NCBI GenBank assembly: GCA_016844935.1
Contig: JAERTK010000101.1
Coordinates: 24,001-56,293 of the forward strand
Source: Desulfobacteraceae bacterium
GTDB taxonomy: Bacteria; Desulfobacterota; DSM-4660; Desulfatiglandales; Desulfatiglandaceae
DNA length: 32,293 nt
Reading direction: 5' to 3'
The translations under genes and the position numbers were made by a program. Below are positions 1 to 10,400 of this stretch, in pieces; within the stretch, counting starts at the first letter, position 1, and every line of letters begins with the position of its first letter. Under the pieces are notes generated by a model. It did no database searches. It saw nothing but the letters and a program-made list of their open reading frames with translations, and was not told the DNA's origin.

Positions 1-1
1 G

Positions 2-1429
2 GGGCGCGGCAATCAGGTTCGTGTCACCCTGGTCCTTTCGAACCGGATCATTGATTCGTACCTCCCGGATCTGGCTTTGAGGTATCGCGTCTATGATGAG
101 TTGGTCAAGAAATCGAGGATCAAACTCACGCAGAACATGGCCTTTGAAAAATTCAGCCAGATCATTAAAAACCAGAACATTGTACAACTGGCCCATGAAA
201 AAAACAGTATGGATCCGCAAACGTTTCGGGAGATCAGTCTCCAAATCCTTGAAAAACTGAATCCCGGAAAGGTTTTCCACATCAGAATTGATTTCGACCG
301 TGAAATGCGCCGGTGGTCAAGCCAACTGGCGCCATTCCTCAACAAGAATCCCTCGATCCAGGAGAGCCTGTTCCTCATTAACAACATGTTGCCCACGAGA
401 ATATGGGTCACCGAATTGTCGTGGCGGTTGAAAGACAAACTGCAGAATGCCATCACCCTTTACGGCATTTACGAGGAAGATAACAAGAGCGAAATGGCCT
501 GGAAGTCGGTTTACCGGGCTGCCGTAGCCCTGTTTAAGGCTGCCACAAGCGATGTCTATCCGTTCCATGGGAAGATGCTCGATTTTCATGAATTTACCGC
601 CGTGTATCCCATTGGAACGCTCAATCAATACGCTCAGTACGATGGCCGTAAAATTCCCCTATACCCCTGCCCCGGAAAGCGCAATCTCATTGAACACCAA
701 CGCACCAAAGTGGTGGATCATATTCCTGACAAGGTTTGCTATGGGTATTTACCCTGGCTTCCCTATATGCACGTGGGAAAAACGCTGCATAACTCGTTTC
801 ATACCCTGTGGTTTGACAATAATGTGCGGAAAAACACTTTCATCCCGAAAGAATGGAAACAGAATACAAAAGACAGCCGGACCGGTAAACCTTACCCCCG
901 CCTGTGGCTGCTCAGTCGAGGACCCATGTCCCACGGATGCACCCACGTAAATGCCGGGCATATTTCCGAATTGCGACAGATGCTTCCGTCAGACGAGAAA
1001 TTGCTGCCCCAGGTGGTGACATACCGAAATAAATCCAACCATTTTGACGTGTTTGATATTGATGGTGATGGACAGCCGGAAGTGATGGGTGTCAAATATT
1101 TTCATGCCTATTCCCTCAAAAGGAAAAAACCGTACAAAAGGCGGGCGCCCGCTGATCGAAAGTCCTTTTATAAGTGGCTTTATGTGAACGGTTACCGGTA
1201 TGATGCAGATGGCGGGCTTGTTTTCGATCAGGCGCCCACCTCCAGGTTTGTCAGGAAGAACGCTTACAAAGGTGAAATATTTGAAAGCACTCCCCTTTAC
1301 GAGGCAGACTATACGCCCGAGACCATTCAGTTTTACAACCGTATGCCCATCCCTTTTGTGAGGGAGTTACGTCGCATCAGCAGCACCTACGACCATAATC
1401 GAAAGGTCTTGAAGCTGAATAAGAAATAA
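2..1429 (+). CDS. 5'-partial protein with L,D-transpeptidase (YkuD)-like catalytic motif
   Basis: The reading frame is open from base 2 and runs through TTG 77 without a stop, so the gene begins outside the window; a start at TTG 77 is possible but has no ribosome binding site. The strongest signature is SRGPMSHGCTHVN, with serine at 929 and cysteine at 938. This matches the [S/T]HGC core of L,D-transpeptidases, which cross-link peptidoglycan or attach proteins to it in the periplasm. A histidine-containing stretch (HNSFHTLWF) precedes it, but further away than the usual 14-17 residues, so the domain is divergent or carries an insertion. After the motif comes an Asp-rich DIDGDGQPE segment, resembling calcium-binding loops, and a basic, Tyr-rich tail. 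The N-terminal half looks mostly helical and I do not recognise it. The next gene starts 34 bases downstream, so the two may be co-transcribed. Family assignment is moderate; activity is unproven. Confidence 0.6.
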   Translation, partial: GRGNQVRVTLVLSNRIIDSYLPDLALRYRVYDELVKKSRIKLTQNMAFEKFSQIIKNQNIVQLAHEKNSMDPQTFREISLQILEKLNPGKVFHIRIDFDREMRRWSSQLAPFLNKNPSIQESLFLINNMLPTRIWVTELSWRLKDKLQNAITLYGIYEEDNKSEMAWKSVYRAAVALFKAATSDVYPFHGKMLDFHEFTAVYPIGTLNQYAQYDGRKIPLYPCPGKRNLIEHQRTKVVDHIPDKVCYGYLPWLPYMHVGKTLHNSFHTLWFDNNVRKNTFIPKEWKQNTKDSRTGKPYPRLWLLSRGPMSHGCTHVNAGHISELRQMLPSDEKLLPQVVTYRNKSNHFDVFDIDGDGQPEVMGVKYFHAYSLKRKKPYKRRAPADRKSFYKWLYVNGYRYDADGGLVFDQAPTSRFVRKNAYKGEIFESTPLYEADYTPETIQFYNRMPIPFVRELRRISSTYDHNRKVLKLNKK

Positions 1430-1463
1430 ACCTGAAACCCGGTTTAAAACCGAATCGACCGCC

Positions 1464-4400
1464 ATGTGGAATCGAACGGGTGCCAATCGCAATCATGTTC
1501 AGTTGATTATCGGGTTATGCCTGTTCGTATTTTTTAACATTTCATGTTTCACCGTTATCACTTCCTACACCAAGAGTAACTTCCTGACGGCCATTCAACT
1601 CACCCCGGGCTTTCATGAGGGGTTTGATCAGCGACCCTATTTCTTCCTCTATGGTTTTGCGGGTCTGGGCTTTATCCTTTTCTATTTTCTTTACCATGTA
1701 CTGAATCCGAAGATTTCATTTGAGCATCGAATCAAGAGGGATATCCTTTTCTTGATCGGGTGTTCGCTGGTGCTTTACCTGATTCCCCTGTTCCTGCCCG
1801 GTTTTCAACAGAAGTTCTTTCCCGCATCATTATACTTTGTTATTTATGACATCCTGGATGATTTCATCATTGTCCAGACCTGGACCCTGATCAATTATTG
1901 CATCGATATTCGTGAATCAAGGAAGATTCAGAGCCTGTTCCTGTTTTCAGGCGGAATCGCCGCTTTTCTGTCGGGGAGATGCATCGTTCCTTTGATCCCG
2001 GCAGAGCACCCCTTGGGTTTTCTGATTTTGACCATGATCATTTCCAGCATCAGCTATCTGATCGTCTCCTACATCTTTTCACTTCATCGAACGCGCATAC
2101 TCAGAAGCGCCACCAGTGAAAGGGTGGGATTCGGAGCACTGTTTACGTCCCAGAAAAAATATCGGGTGATGCGATCCATCATTTACCTCACCATCCTCAT
2201 CGGGGTGTTCAATCTTTTCTTCAAGGTGCTCTTTGATACCCAGCTAAATGAGCGGTTTCCTGTGGCTTCAACCGTGGAAACCATTGTTCAGGAGGGTCCT
2301 GATGGACCAGATCCAAAAACGGAATTCATTGGAGATTACAAGGCTTTTGTAAGCTCATTTCAAGTAATTTTTCAACTTATTTTCATCTATTTCTTTACGC
2401 GTTTGTGGCTCAACGGTCGTATTCTTTTTGCTTATCCGTTCCTGTTAATCCCGAACCTCGTGTTTGTCCTATGGGCGTATTTCATGCGGGGTCCCGCCTA
2501 TGAAAGCTTTTTATTCTGGGGGACCATTGTGGCATGCGGTGTCAATGAACTGATCAGGCGCATTATTTTTGATGCCGCCTACCAGGTGCTCATGTTTTCC
2601 GTTCCCGAAAGACTCTCAAATGCCTTAAGGCTGTATTCAAAACTTTTGATCAAGCCTTTGGTGGTGATTGTCATCTGTCTCTTTTTTGTGGTATTGCCGC
2701 CCCAGCAGGGCGTCGTGCCCCTGTACTGTTTTCTGATCATGGCATTTTTGATGGTGATGATCGGCGTGGTATCTCGAATTCCGGGGCATTACGTATCCTC
2801 CCTTAAAACATCGGTTCTGCGACGTCTTCCCCTCTCAGGTGCTGAAAGTTCGCTGGTAAGAATGGAAGTCGCCTACATCATCGACCAGTACGAAAAGGCG
2901 GTTTCAGGAACAGATGATCGATTTGGTTATCTTTATATCCTGGACATCATTCGGAACAACCATTCATCAGAACTGAACTTTATCTTGTTGGAACTTCTGG
3001 ATAACCATGATCGGGATGTGAGGCTTGAAGCTGTTTCTGTTATCGGGTTTCTGGGTATTTCGGCTTTGATTGTGCCACTTGAGAAATTGTTTGAGGCGGA
3101 AACCGACAAAGAACTGAAGCTTTTCTGTCTCAAGGTAATTGCCCGGTGGGGCATTTCTGAAGAGAGCGTCATTTTGCGGTGGATGGATTTAAGCCTTCCC
3201 ATTGTGTACAGGCAGTATGTGCTGGCCATTGCCCATGGCACCGGAAATGAGGTATTAAGGCAGTCTGTAGTTCATGAAACGGTTTCGCTCATCCATTCAA
3301 AGATAACGGAAAATGTGCTCACCGGGATCTGGTTGACCGGTTATTTAGGTCTCGAGGACCTGAAAGGCGATGTGGAAACCCATTTTGATATGGAACCCGG
3401 CAGGTCTTTTGACGTTATCTTGAGAGCATTGGGGAAGCTTGGGGATGCGCGTCTGTTCGGCGTGTACCTGGAGAAAACGGGCTACCATCGGATCATCGAT
3501 TTTGAAAGGTTCAACGAGAACCTTGCTTTTCTGGGAAACGAGTCATTTCCCATTATCTCTAAAATGATCGCATCCATTATCGATTCCAAATCCCATCTTG
3601 AACTGCGGAAATGCCTGAGGAGCCTTCAGGCCATCCCTTCGCCTGAGGCCATGGAATTCCTGCTTGAGATACTGGGAAACCTGAATGTTCCCCGAATCCG
3701 GGAGGAAGCCCTGCATGTTATCGGGAAGATCAATAAGGCGGAACCGAATCTGGATTTGGATGTGCTTTTAAGAAGCCTTCCCAGGGAAGTTTATTTGTGT
3801 ACGGAATACTGCCGTTACTATTCCGTGGTTAAATCGTGGAACGGGGAAAGCTTGCTTTTGATCGAACTGGCCCGGAACATTGAACACCGGGTATGGTCTG
3901 TTTTCAAAGTACTTGATATTTTCTATCCGGACCTGGGAATATTTGATTCTTATTATCGAATCACCCATACCACGTCACAATCCGGGAATATAGACCATGT
4001 GAAAGGCAAATCCATCGAATACCTGGACAGCCTGGTTCAAGGTAAAATGGACGGCCACGCAGTACTTATGCGACTGTTGGACGCGGTTTCATTCGAGGAC
4101 GGATTCCTTTTGGATGTGGCTTATCTGCCCGGTCCTCAGCTGACCATCGAAGACGTTTATGAACAGATTTTAATGCAAAGCAATCATTGGCTGGAGGTTT
4201 CGGCCATCCTGGATGTGCCGCCGGAAATGCAAGAGCGGTTCATGCCGGTTTTGGAGGAAATAGGAGATATGATACCGGTACTGGAAAAAATTCATTTTTT
4301 GAGAAAGGTTTCGCTTTTCAAGGGGTTTTCCATCACGGACATGATCATTATGGCCCAGATTGCACAAGAGGTCAGTTTTGAGGCGGGCCATGTTCTTTTC

Positions 4401-4715
4401 AGAGTAGGGGATCCGGGCGATGCACTCTACCTCGTACTGGAAGGGAAGGTGGATATCATCAATGAAAATGACAGACTCCTGGTCAGTGTAGGGGCCCCCG
4501 GCTGTTTTGGTGAAGTGGCTGTTTTAGACAAGAAAGGCCGTTCAGCCACCGCCAAATGCGTGGAGGAATGTCGTATGCTGATGATCACCAGTAACGACTT
4601 TCAGGAAATCCTTGAGGAGTATCCAGCCCTTTACAAGAATATCGTTTATCTCTTGACCAGCTGGTTGCGTGAAGACAAAACCCGGGCCAAGGAGAGCAAG
4701 AGAGTTGGTGAATAA
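1464..4715 (+). CDS. nucleotide-translocase/MFS-like membrane protein with HEAT repeats and cNMP-binding domain
   Basis: This is a 1083-residue three-part protein. Residues 1-450 hold about 10-12 hydrophobic helices. The VPERLSNALRLYSKLLIKP segment near residues 380-400 resembles the conserved loop of ATP/ADP translocases (Npt/Tlc) and related MFS-like proteins. Residues about 465-800 look like tandem HEAT-type helical repeats (for example LLELLDNHDRDVRLEAVSVI). Residues about 948-1065 form a Crp-like cyclic-nucleotide-binding domain: GDPGDALYLVLEGKV, then FGEVAVLDKKGRSATA with the phosphate-binding Arg kept. The start is ATG 1464; no strong Shine-Dalgarno is visible. The gene end overlaps the likely start of the outer-membrane efflux gene, suggesting coupling. 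Classical translocases serve intracellular parasites and plastids, so nucleotide exchange should not be assumed here. A nucleotide-gated transporter or a membrane sensor is equally possible. Confidence 0.75.
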   Translation: MWNRTGANRNHVQLIIGLCLFVFFNISCFTVITSYTKSNFLTAIQLTPGFHEGFDQRPYFFLYGFAGLGFILFYFLYHVLNPKISFEHRIKRDILFLIGCSLVLYLIPLFLPGFQQKFFPASLYFVIYDILDDFIIVQTWTLINYCIDIRESRKIQSLFLFSGGIAAFLSGRCIVPLIPAEHPLGFLILTMIISSISYLIVSYIFSLHRTRILRSATSERVGFGALFTSQKKYRVMRSIIYLTILIGVFNLFFKVLFDTQLNERFPVASTVETIVQEGPDGPDPKTEFIGDYKAFVSSFQVIFQLIFIYFFTRLWLNGRILFAYPFLLIPNLVFVLWAYFMRGPAYESFLFWGTIVACGVNELIRRIIFDAAYQVLMFSVPERLSNALRLYSKLLIKPLVVIVICLFFVVLPPQQGVVPLYCFLIMAFLMVMIGVVSRIPGHYVSSLKTSVLRRLPLSGAESSLVRMEVAYIIDQYEKAVSGTDDRFGYLYILDIIRNNHSSELNFILLELLDNHDRDVRLEAVSVIGFLGISALIVPLEKLFEAETDKELKLFCLKVIARWGISEESVILRWMDLSLPIVYRQYVLAIAHGTGNEVLRQSVVHETVSLIHSKITENVLTGIWLTGYLGLEDLKGDVETHFDMEPGRSFDVILRALGKLGDARLFGVYLEKTGYHRIIDFERFNENLAFLGNESFPIISKMIASIIDSKSHLELRKCLRSLQAIPSPEAMEFLLEILGNLNVPRIREEALHVIGKINKAEPNLDLDVLLRSLPREVYLCTEYCRYYSVVKSWNGESLLLIELARNIEHRVWSVFKVLDIFYPDLGIFDSYYRITHTTSQSGNIDHVKGKSIEYLDSLVQGKMDGHAVLMRLLDAVSFEDGFLLDVAYLPGPQLTIEDVYEQILMQSNHWLEVSAILDVPPEMQERFMPVLEEIGDMIPVLEKIHFLRKVSLFKGFSITDMIIMAQIAQEVSFEAGHVLFRVGDPGDALYLVLEGKVDIINENDRLLVSVGAPGCFGEVAVLDKKGRSATAKCVEECRMLMITSNDFQEILEEYPALYKNIVYLLTSWLREDKTRAKESKRVGE

Positions 4716-6264
4716 TCGAAAGAAAATGCCTGGTGGATCACCCAAATTGGGCGCCTGTCATGTGGGGATCCTGCTGGCCGTGTTTCTCTTTATGATGCCG
4801 TGCTGCAAACACGCGAAACGGTATGAATATCAAGAGATCAAAAAGACCTATAATGCCAAAAAGTCCCCACGGGCTATGAAGCTGCCGGAAACGACCCCTC
4901 CCCCTGAAAGTCCTGAAAAGGGGGTGAAAACAGCCGGTTCCCTGAGCCTCGAAAACGTCATCAGAATCGCCCTTCAAAACAACCCGGACATGGATATGGC
5001 GGTAGCCCGCATTCAACAATCGGAGGCCATGCTGGATGAAGCCATCAGCGTATTTTGGCCTGTGATCAGTGTCTACGGGGAATATCTTCAGGGAAACGCC
5101 CCTTCCGCTTACCTGTTTAAAACCATTGATCAGCGTAAACTGCCGCAGGGTACCGACTTCAACAACCCGGGGTGGTTCCAAAATTATGAGGTGGGGATTC
5201 AGGGGCGATTGAATCTTTTCAACGGGGGGCGGGATTATCTGAGGAAACGCATGGCGGAAACGGGCCTGGCCATGAGCCGGCTGGACCAGAGTACTGTCCA
5301 AAACGGGTTGGTGACCTCGGTTATTCATGCCTATTACAGCGTTCTGGCCGCTGAAAAATATGTGGGCATCAGCCGCGATTCTGTGAAAACCGTCAGAAAG
5401 GAGTTGCGCATCGTCAATGTGCGGTACGAGGCCGGCGGGGCCCTCAAATCCGATGTGCTGTCCCTCAAGGTTGCGCTGGCCCAATCGAGAGAAGGGTTGA
5501 TCCGGGCGCGGAATAACCACAGTCTCTCCGTTGCATCCCTGGCCAACCTGCTGGGCTTTGACCCGGATGCGACCATTACGCTGGCCGCTGATCAGCGGGT
5601 CCCCATAAAAGTACCGGATATGTATGAAAAAGCGTTGGTCATGGCCATGGCGAACCGTCCGGAACTGCAGAAGTCACGCTTGCAGGTGGTGCGTTCACGC
5701 ATGGATCTGGATGCGGCCCGATCCCAATACCTGCCCCGACTGGATGCTCAGATGAGAACTTATTTCGATGATCCCGGCCTTGATTTCGATTGGGACCGGA
5801 AGAACTGGACTGCGGGAGTGATTCTCAACTGGGACGTGTTTACCGGATTCAGGAGAACGTCCCATGTGGATCGGGCCCGTGCGGTGATGAAAGAGATGCT
5901 TTCGGCTGACCGGAAAGCGGCCCTGGCGGTTCAGCTGCAATTGAAAGGGGCTTATCTGAAATATGCGGAGGCCCAGGCCCGCTGGAATGTGAGCCGGGCC
6001 AGTGTGGCACACAGCCAGGAGTCCCTGCGCCTGGTTCAGAAGCAGTACGAAGGCGGTACCGCCACCATTACCCGGTATCTGGAAGCGGAACTGGCCAGGA
6101 ACCGGTCGCGCATGAGGGCTGCCACCGCCTTCTATGACCGTGAGAAGAGCGCTGCGGCCATCGGCCGGGCCATGGGATTCTGGGCGAAGGCCGGGGAACA
6201 CGCCACGAAGAAGGAAGGACAGATGTCGGAAGATGGAAGGCGGAGGACGGCGGTTGGACTGTGA
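4708..6264 (+). CDS. TolC-family outer-membrane efflux protein
   Basis: This is the outer-membrane channel of a tripartite efflux pump. The N-terminus has basic residues, then a hydrophobic stretch (GILLAVFLFMMPCC), consistent with a signal peptide and possibly a lipoprotein cysteine. The mature region shows the two-fold OEP layout: SLENVIRIALQNNPDMDMA opens the first helical repeat and ALVMAMANRPELQKSRLQVV the second, with the usual YEAGGALKSDVLS and YEGGTATITRYLEAE motifs. Two starts are possible. GTG 4708 overlaps the previous stop by 8 bases and has AAGGAG at 4689-4694 upstream. ATG 4726 would give a protein six residues shorter. I prefer 4708 because of the overlap and the basic n-region. 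The adaptor gene follows within 20 bases of the stop, so the three efflux genes form one operon. Confidence 0.88.
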   Translation: MNNRKKMPGGSPKLGACHVGILLAVFLFMMPCCKHAKRYEYQEIKKTYNAKKSPRAMKLPETTPPPESPEKGVKTAGSLSLENVIRIALQNNPDMDMAVARIQQSEAMLDEAISVFWPVISVYGEYLQGNAPSAYLFKTIDQRKLPQGTDFNNPGWFQNYEVGIQGRLNLFNGGRDYLRKRMAETGLAMSRLDQSTVQNGLVTSVIHAYYSVLAAEKYVGISRDSVKTVRKELRIVNVRYEAGGALKSDVLSLKVALAQSREGLIRARNNHSLSVASLANLLGFDPDATITLAADQRVPIKVPDMYEKALVMAMANRPELQKSRLQVVRSRMDLDAARSQYLPRLDAQMRTYFDDPGLDFDWDRKNWTAGVILNWDVFTGFRRTSHVDRARAVMKEMLSADRKAALAVQLQLKGAYLKYAEAQARWNVSRASVAHSQESLRLVQKQYEGGTATITRYLEAELARNRSRMRAATAFYDREKSAAAIGRAMGFWAKAGEHATKKEGQMSEDGRRRTAVGL

Positions 6265-6281
6265 GCGGGCAGGGAGAAGAG

Positions 6282-7454
6282 ATGGTCATGGATGAAAAAA
6301 AACCTCGAAAAGCGGTTCGTTTTCTATCTTTTTTGTGCGGTGTGATGGCACTGGTATTGTTGATGCTTTACATGGCGGGGGTTTTTGTCCCGGACAAAAT
6401 CGGACCAGACAAAATATCTGATGGGAAGCGGAAACGGGCCCCTGAAACCACTGCAAGGGCGGTTGTGGAAACCGTCACCGATTTTTATGAGGCACCTGGG
6501 ACGGTGCGCCCCCGACAGGAAACCCGGATTGAATCCAGGGTGTCGGGCCGTGTGGTTGAGGTCCTGGTGCGCCCCGGGGATGTTGTTAAACCCGGGGACC
6601 GCTTGGTAGTGCTGGACAGCCGGGAACTCCAAACCCGACTGGACCGGGCGAAGCAGGCGGTTTTATCGGCCCGTGCCCGGCGGGAACAGGCTGCACAAGG
6701 GGTCAAATCCGCGGAAGCTGGTTACAAAAGGGCGGAAGCCGCCTACCACCGTGTGAAAACCTATTTCAAATCGGAAGCGGCCACAAAACAGCAGCTGGAA
6801 GAAGCCGAGGCGTCTTTCCATCAGGCCAGGGCGGGCCTTCAGCAGGCCCGTGAAATCCTGAAAGAGGGGAATGCCGGCGTTAAACAGGCTGAAAAGGGTG
6901 TGGATGAAACGCGAATTGTTCAGAATTATAGTGAAATTCGCGCAGACACCCACGGTCAGGTTGTTGAAAGACGGGTGGAGCCGGGCGATATGGCGTTTCA
7001 CGGAAAACCGCTTCTGGTGTTGCAGACCCGTGGTGCGCTCAGGTTGGAGGCCCGGGTTCCGGAAAGAATTATTCACAGCATCAAAATGGGGGAAACCCTG
7101 GAAACAGTGATTACGGCCCTTGAAAAACGCCTTTCGGGTCCGGTGTCGGAAATGGTCCCTTCGGCGGACCCGGACACCCGGTCCTTTCTGGTCAAGGTGG
7201 ATCTGCCCCATACCAAAGGGCTTTATCCGGGCATGTTCGGGCGTCTTCATGTACCGGTGGGGAAAACTGAGGTGGTATGGGTACCCCGAAACGCCTTGGA
7301 ACGGGTCGGGCAGTTGGAGATGGTGCGCATTAACCTGAGAGAAGCGTGGACCCGGATCATTGTGACCACGGGCAAGGTATTTGACGACCGGGTGGAGGTT
7401 CTGTCAGGGTTGAAGGGTGGCGAAGAAGTGGCTGTCATGGGGCCAGCGCAATGA
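6282..7454 (+). CDS. RND efflux periplasmic adaptor (membrane fusion protein, HlyD/AcrA family)
   Basis: This protein bridges the inner-membrane pump and the outer-membrane channel. After a short basic N-terminus there is one hydrophobic segment (about residues 13-33, FLCGVMALVLLMLYMAGVFV), acting as anchor or uncleaved signal. A lipoyl-type half-motif, SGRVVEVLVRPGDVVKPGD, is followed by an Ala/Glu/Gln-rich alpha-helical hairpin (about residues 105-215), the second lipoyl half (THGQVVERRVEPGD) and a beta-barrel region. The C-terminus has the typical LSGLKGGEEVAV membrane-proximal motif. ATG 6282 is chosen because AGGGAGA lies 5-6 bases before it. A GTG at 6261 touching the upstream stop is possible but has no better binding site. 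The stop overlaps the pump start as ATGA, a sign of translational coupling. Length (390 residues) is normal for the family. Confidence 0.92.
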   Translation: MVMDEKKPRKAVRFLSFLCGVMALVLLMLYMAGVFVPDKIGPDKISDGKRKRAPETTARAVVETVTDFYEAPGTVRPRQETRIESRVSGRVVEVLVRPGDVVKPGDRLVVLDSRELQTRLDRAKQAVLSARARREQAAQGVKSAEAGYKRAEAAYHRVKTYFKSEAATKQQLEEAEASFHQARAGLQQAREILKEGNAGVKQAEKGVDETRIVQNYSEIRADTHGQVVERRVEPGDMAFHGKPLLVLQTRGALRLEARVPERIIHSIKMGETLETVITALEKRLSGPVSEMVPSADPDTRSFLVKVDLPHTKGLYPGMFGRLHVPVGKTEVVWVPRNALERVGQLEMVRINLREAWTRIIVTTGKVFDDRVEVLSGLKGGEEVAVMGPAQ

Positions 7455-10400
7455 GCCGGAAGGATTTACGCCCGTCGGGGGTGATCGCCCGGATCGTGGA
7501 ACTCTTTATCACGTCCAAGCTCTCCGTTCTGTTTATCATCTTCGCCATGGCCATGGGGGCCGCAGCCGTTCTCATGACACCGCGGGAAGAAGAACCCCAG
7601 ATCGTGGTGCCTTTGGCGGACGTTTATGTGAACGCCCCGGGTGCCTCGGCGGAGGAGGTGGAAAAACTGGTGGCCACGCCCCTGGAACGCCTGCTCTGGC
7701 AGATTGACGGGGTCGAGTATGTCTATTCTGTTTCCCGGCGGGACATGGCCATCGTTACGGTTCGCTTTAATGTGGGTGAGGACCGGGAACGCTCTCTGGT
7801 GAAGTTGTACAACAAGATTTCCATGAACATGGACCGGGCACCGCCGCTGGTTCGAAACTGGCTGATCCGGCCGGTGGAAATCGACGATGTTCCCATTGTC
7901 AATTTGACCCTCTATTCCGAGCAGTACGACGACCATGAACTGCGGCGCGTGGGTGAAGAGGTCCTGAGCCGGTTGGCCGGGGTTGCGGATATTTCAAAGA
8001 CCTACATTGTGGGTGGTCGTCCCCGGGAGGTGCGCGTGGAGATCAGCCCGGATCGAATGGCCGGTTTCGGGGTGTCCATGCTGGACGTGTGGCGGGCCCT
8101 TAAGGGAACCGATGCGGCCGTAACGGCCGGTCACTTCAATCGTGCCAACCGGTCCATATCGGTCACCAGTGATTCCTTTGTGGCCTCCGCCCGCCATGTG
8201 GCGGATCTGGTGGTTTCAACCCACCAGGGTCGACCCGTATACCTTCGAGATGTGGCCCAAGTGACGGACGGACCCGCCGAACCGGTTGCCTATACCCGCT
8301 TCGGTTTTTCCAATGCGGTGGCGGGTGCTGGAGGGCAAACGGGGATGACCCATGATCTGCCGGCCGTCACGCTGGCGCTGGCTAAAAAAAGGGGAACCAA
8401 TGCGGTTCAGGTGGCCAACGAAATCCTCAATAAGATGGAAGTGCTGAAAAAGACGGTGATCCCTGACGGTGTGGCAGTGGCTGTTACCCGGAATTACGGG
8501 GAAACGGCCCAGCATAAGGTGAATGACCTTCTGGCTTCCCTGGTGTTTGCCATTCTGACCGTCGTGGGCCTCCTGGCCTTTACCCTTGGATGGCGAGAGG
8601 CCCTGGTGGTAGCGCTTGCGGTCCCTTTGAGCTTTTCCCTGGCCCTTTTTGTAAACTACACCTTCGGGTTTACCATCAACCGGGTGACCCTGTTTGCCCT
8701 CATTTTGAGCCTGGGACTGGTGGTGGACGACCCCATTACCAATGTGGACAATATCCAGCGGCATATCCGAATGGGGCTGCGAGACCCCCTTTCCGCAACG
8801 CTGTTCGCGGTTCAGGAAGTCCTCCCCCCGGTGATTATGAGTACCCTGGCCATCATTATTTCGTTTGTACCGCTTTTCTTCATCACCGGCATGATGGGTC
8901 CGTATATGGCCCCCATGGCCGCCAATGTGCCCCTTACGGTGAGCTTTTCCACCCTGTGTGCCATTACCGTGGTCCCCTGGTTCAGCTACCTGCTGCTGCG
9001 GCGGTCCGCACCCGGCCGGGGGCAACAGGCTGCAACTGCGTCCGGCGGGGGTGCGAAGGTTACGCCCACTTGGGTAAAAAGGGGCTATGCCCTCGTGGTG
9101 GGTCCTTTTCTGGATTCGGGGGGGAAACGATTCCTTCTCTATTTCGTCGTTTTTCTCCTGCTGGTGGTCTCCATGGCCCTGGCCCTTTTCCGGTACGTGC
9201 CCATGAAAATGCTCCCCTTCGACAACAAGGACGAATTCCAGGTTGTCATCGACATGCCGGAAGGCACGCCCCTTGAGCAGACATCGAGGGTGGTTCAGGG
9301 TTTTGAACGATATCTGCGCCAGGTTCCGGAAGTAACGAATCTCATTTCTTATACGGGCACGTCCTCTCCCATGGATTTTAACGGCATGGTGCGGCACTAT
9401 TACCTGCGGGAAGGGGGCCATGTGGCGGATATCCGCGTTAACCTGGCGGGAAAGGATCGGCGCCAACAACAGAGCCATGCCTTGCTGCTTCGGTTGCGAA
9501 AGGATCTTGAAGCCCTTGCATCCCGTCACGGAGCAAAGATCCAGCTGGTGGAAATGCCTCCGGGGCCGCCGGTCATTGCCACAGTGGTGGCGGAAATCTA
9601 CGGGACGCCTGACCAGTCCTATGGGGACCTGATGGCCGCTGGGGAAACCGTGCAGAAGGTTATGAAGGCCGAACCTTTTGTGGTGGATATAGACGATACC
9701 ACGGCGACCCCCCGGAAGCGCATGGATTTTGTTCTGGACAAGGAAAAGGCAGCGCTCCATGGGGTGAGCACCGCCATGATCACGCAGACGTTGCGTACCG
9801 CTTTAAGCGGAGGGAGTCCCGCAACGGTTCACCGGCAGGGAGAACGTCAGCCCCTTCCGGTGAAACTCATTCTTCCAAGGCGTAACCGTTCGGGCATTCC
9901 GGCGCTCAGCCAGATTCCCGTCAAGGGCCGGAACGGTAAAATGATCCCCCTGGGAGAGTTGGGAAGTTTCAAAAAAGTGGCCGAAGACCAGCCCATATAC
10001 CATAAAAACCTTGAGCGGGTGGTGTATGTGTTCGGGGAAATGGCGGGTCGTGCGCCTGCGGAGGCTATCCTGGACATGCAGAAACGGATTGGCCATGAAC
10101 CCCTTCCAGAGGGTTTGCGTGCCGAATGGGCCGGGGAAGGGGAGTGGAAGATCACCCTGCGGGTTTTTCGGGATATGGGCATCAGTTATATGGCGGCTCT
10201 CATGGGAATCTACACCCTGCTGGTGATTCAGATGAATTCGTTTTTCATGCCCCTTCTGATTATGGTGTCGGTCCCCTTGACCCTCATCGGCATCATGCCG
10301 GGGTTCTGGCTGCTGAACCTGTTGCTGGCCGACCCCGTGGGCGGTTTTGACAACCCGGTTTTTTTCACCGCCACCAGCATGATCGGCATGATTGCCCTGG

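Noticed and set aside
1440..1452. Palindrome CGGTTT-A-AAACCG between the first two genes
   Set aside because: Loop of one base cannot form an RNA hairpin, there is no T tract, and a single short palindrome is weak evidence for an operator.
4738..5520. Minus-strand open frame opposite the outer-membrane efflux gene
   Set aside because: No motif, no ribosome binding site and full overlap with a confidently assigned TolC-family gene.
8216..9760. Long minus-strand open frame (514 codons) opposite the RND pump gene
   Set aside because: It lies wholly antisense to a gene with clear RND motifs, its translation is rich in His, Gly and Arg with no recognisable domain, and it is typical of shadow frames in GC-rich coding DNA.
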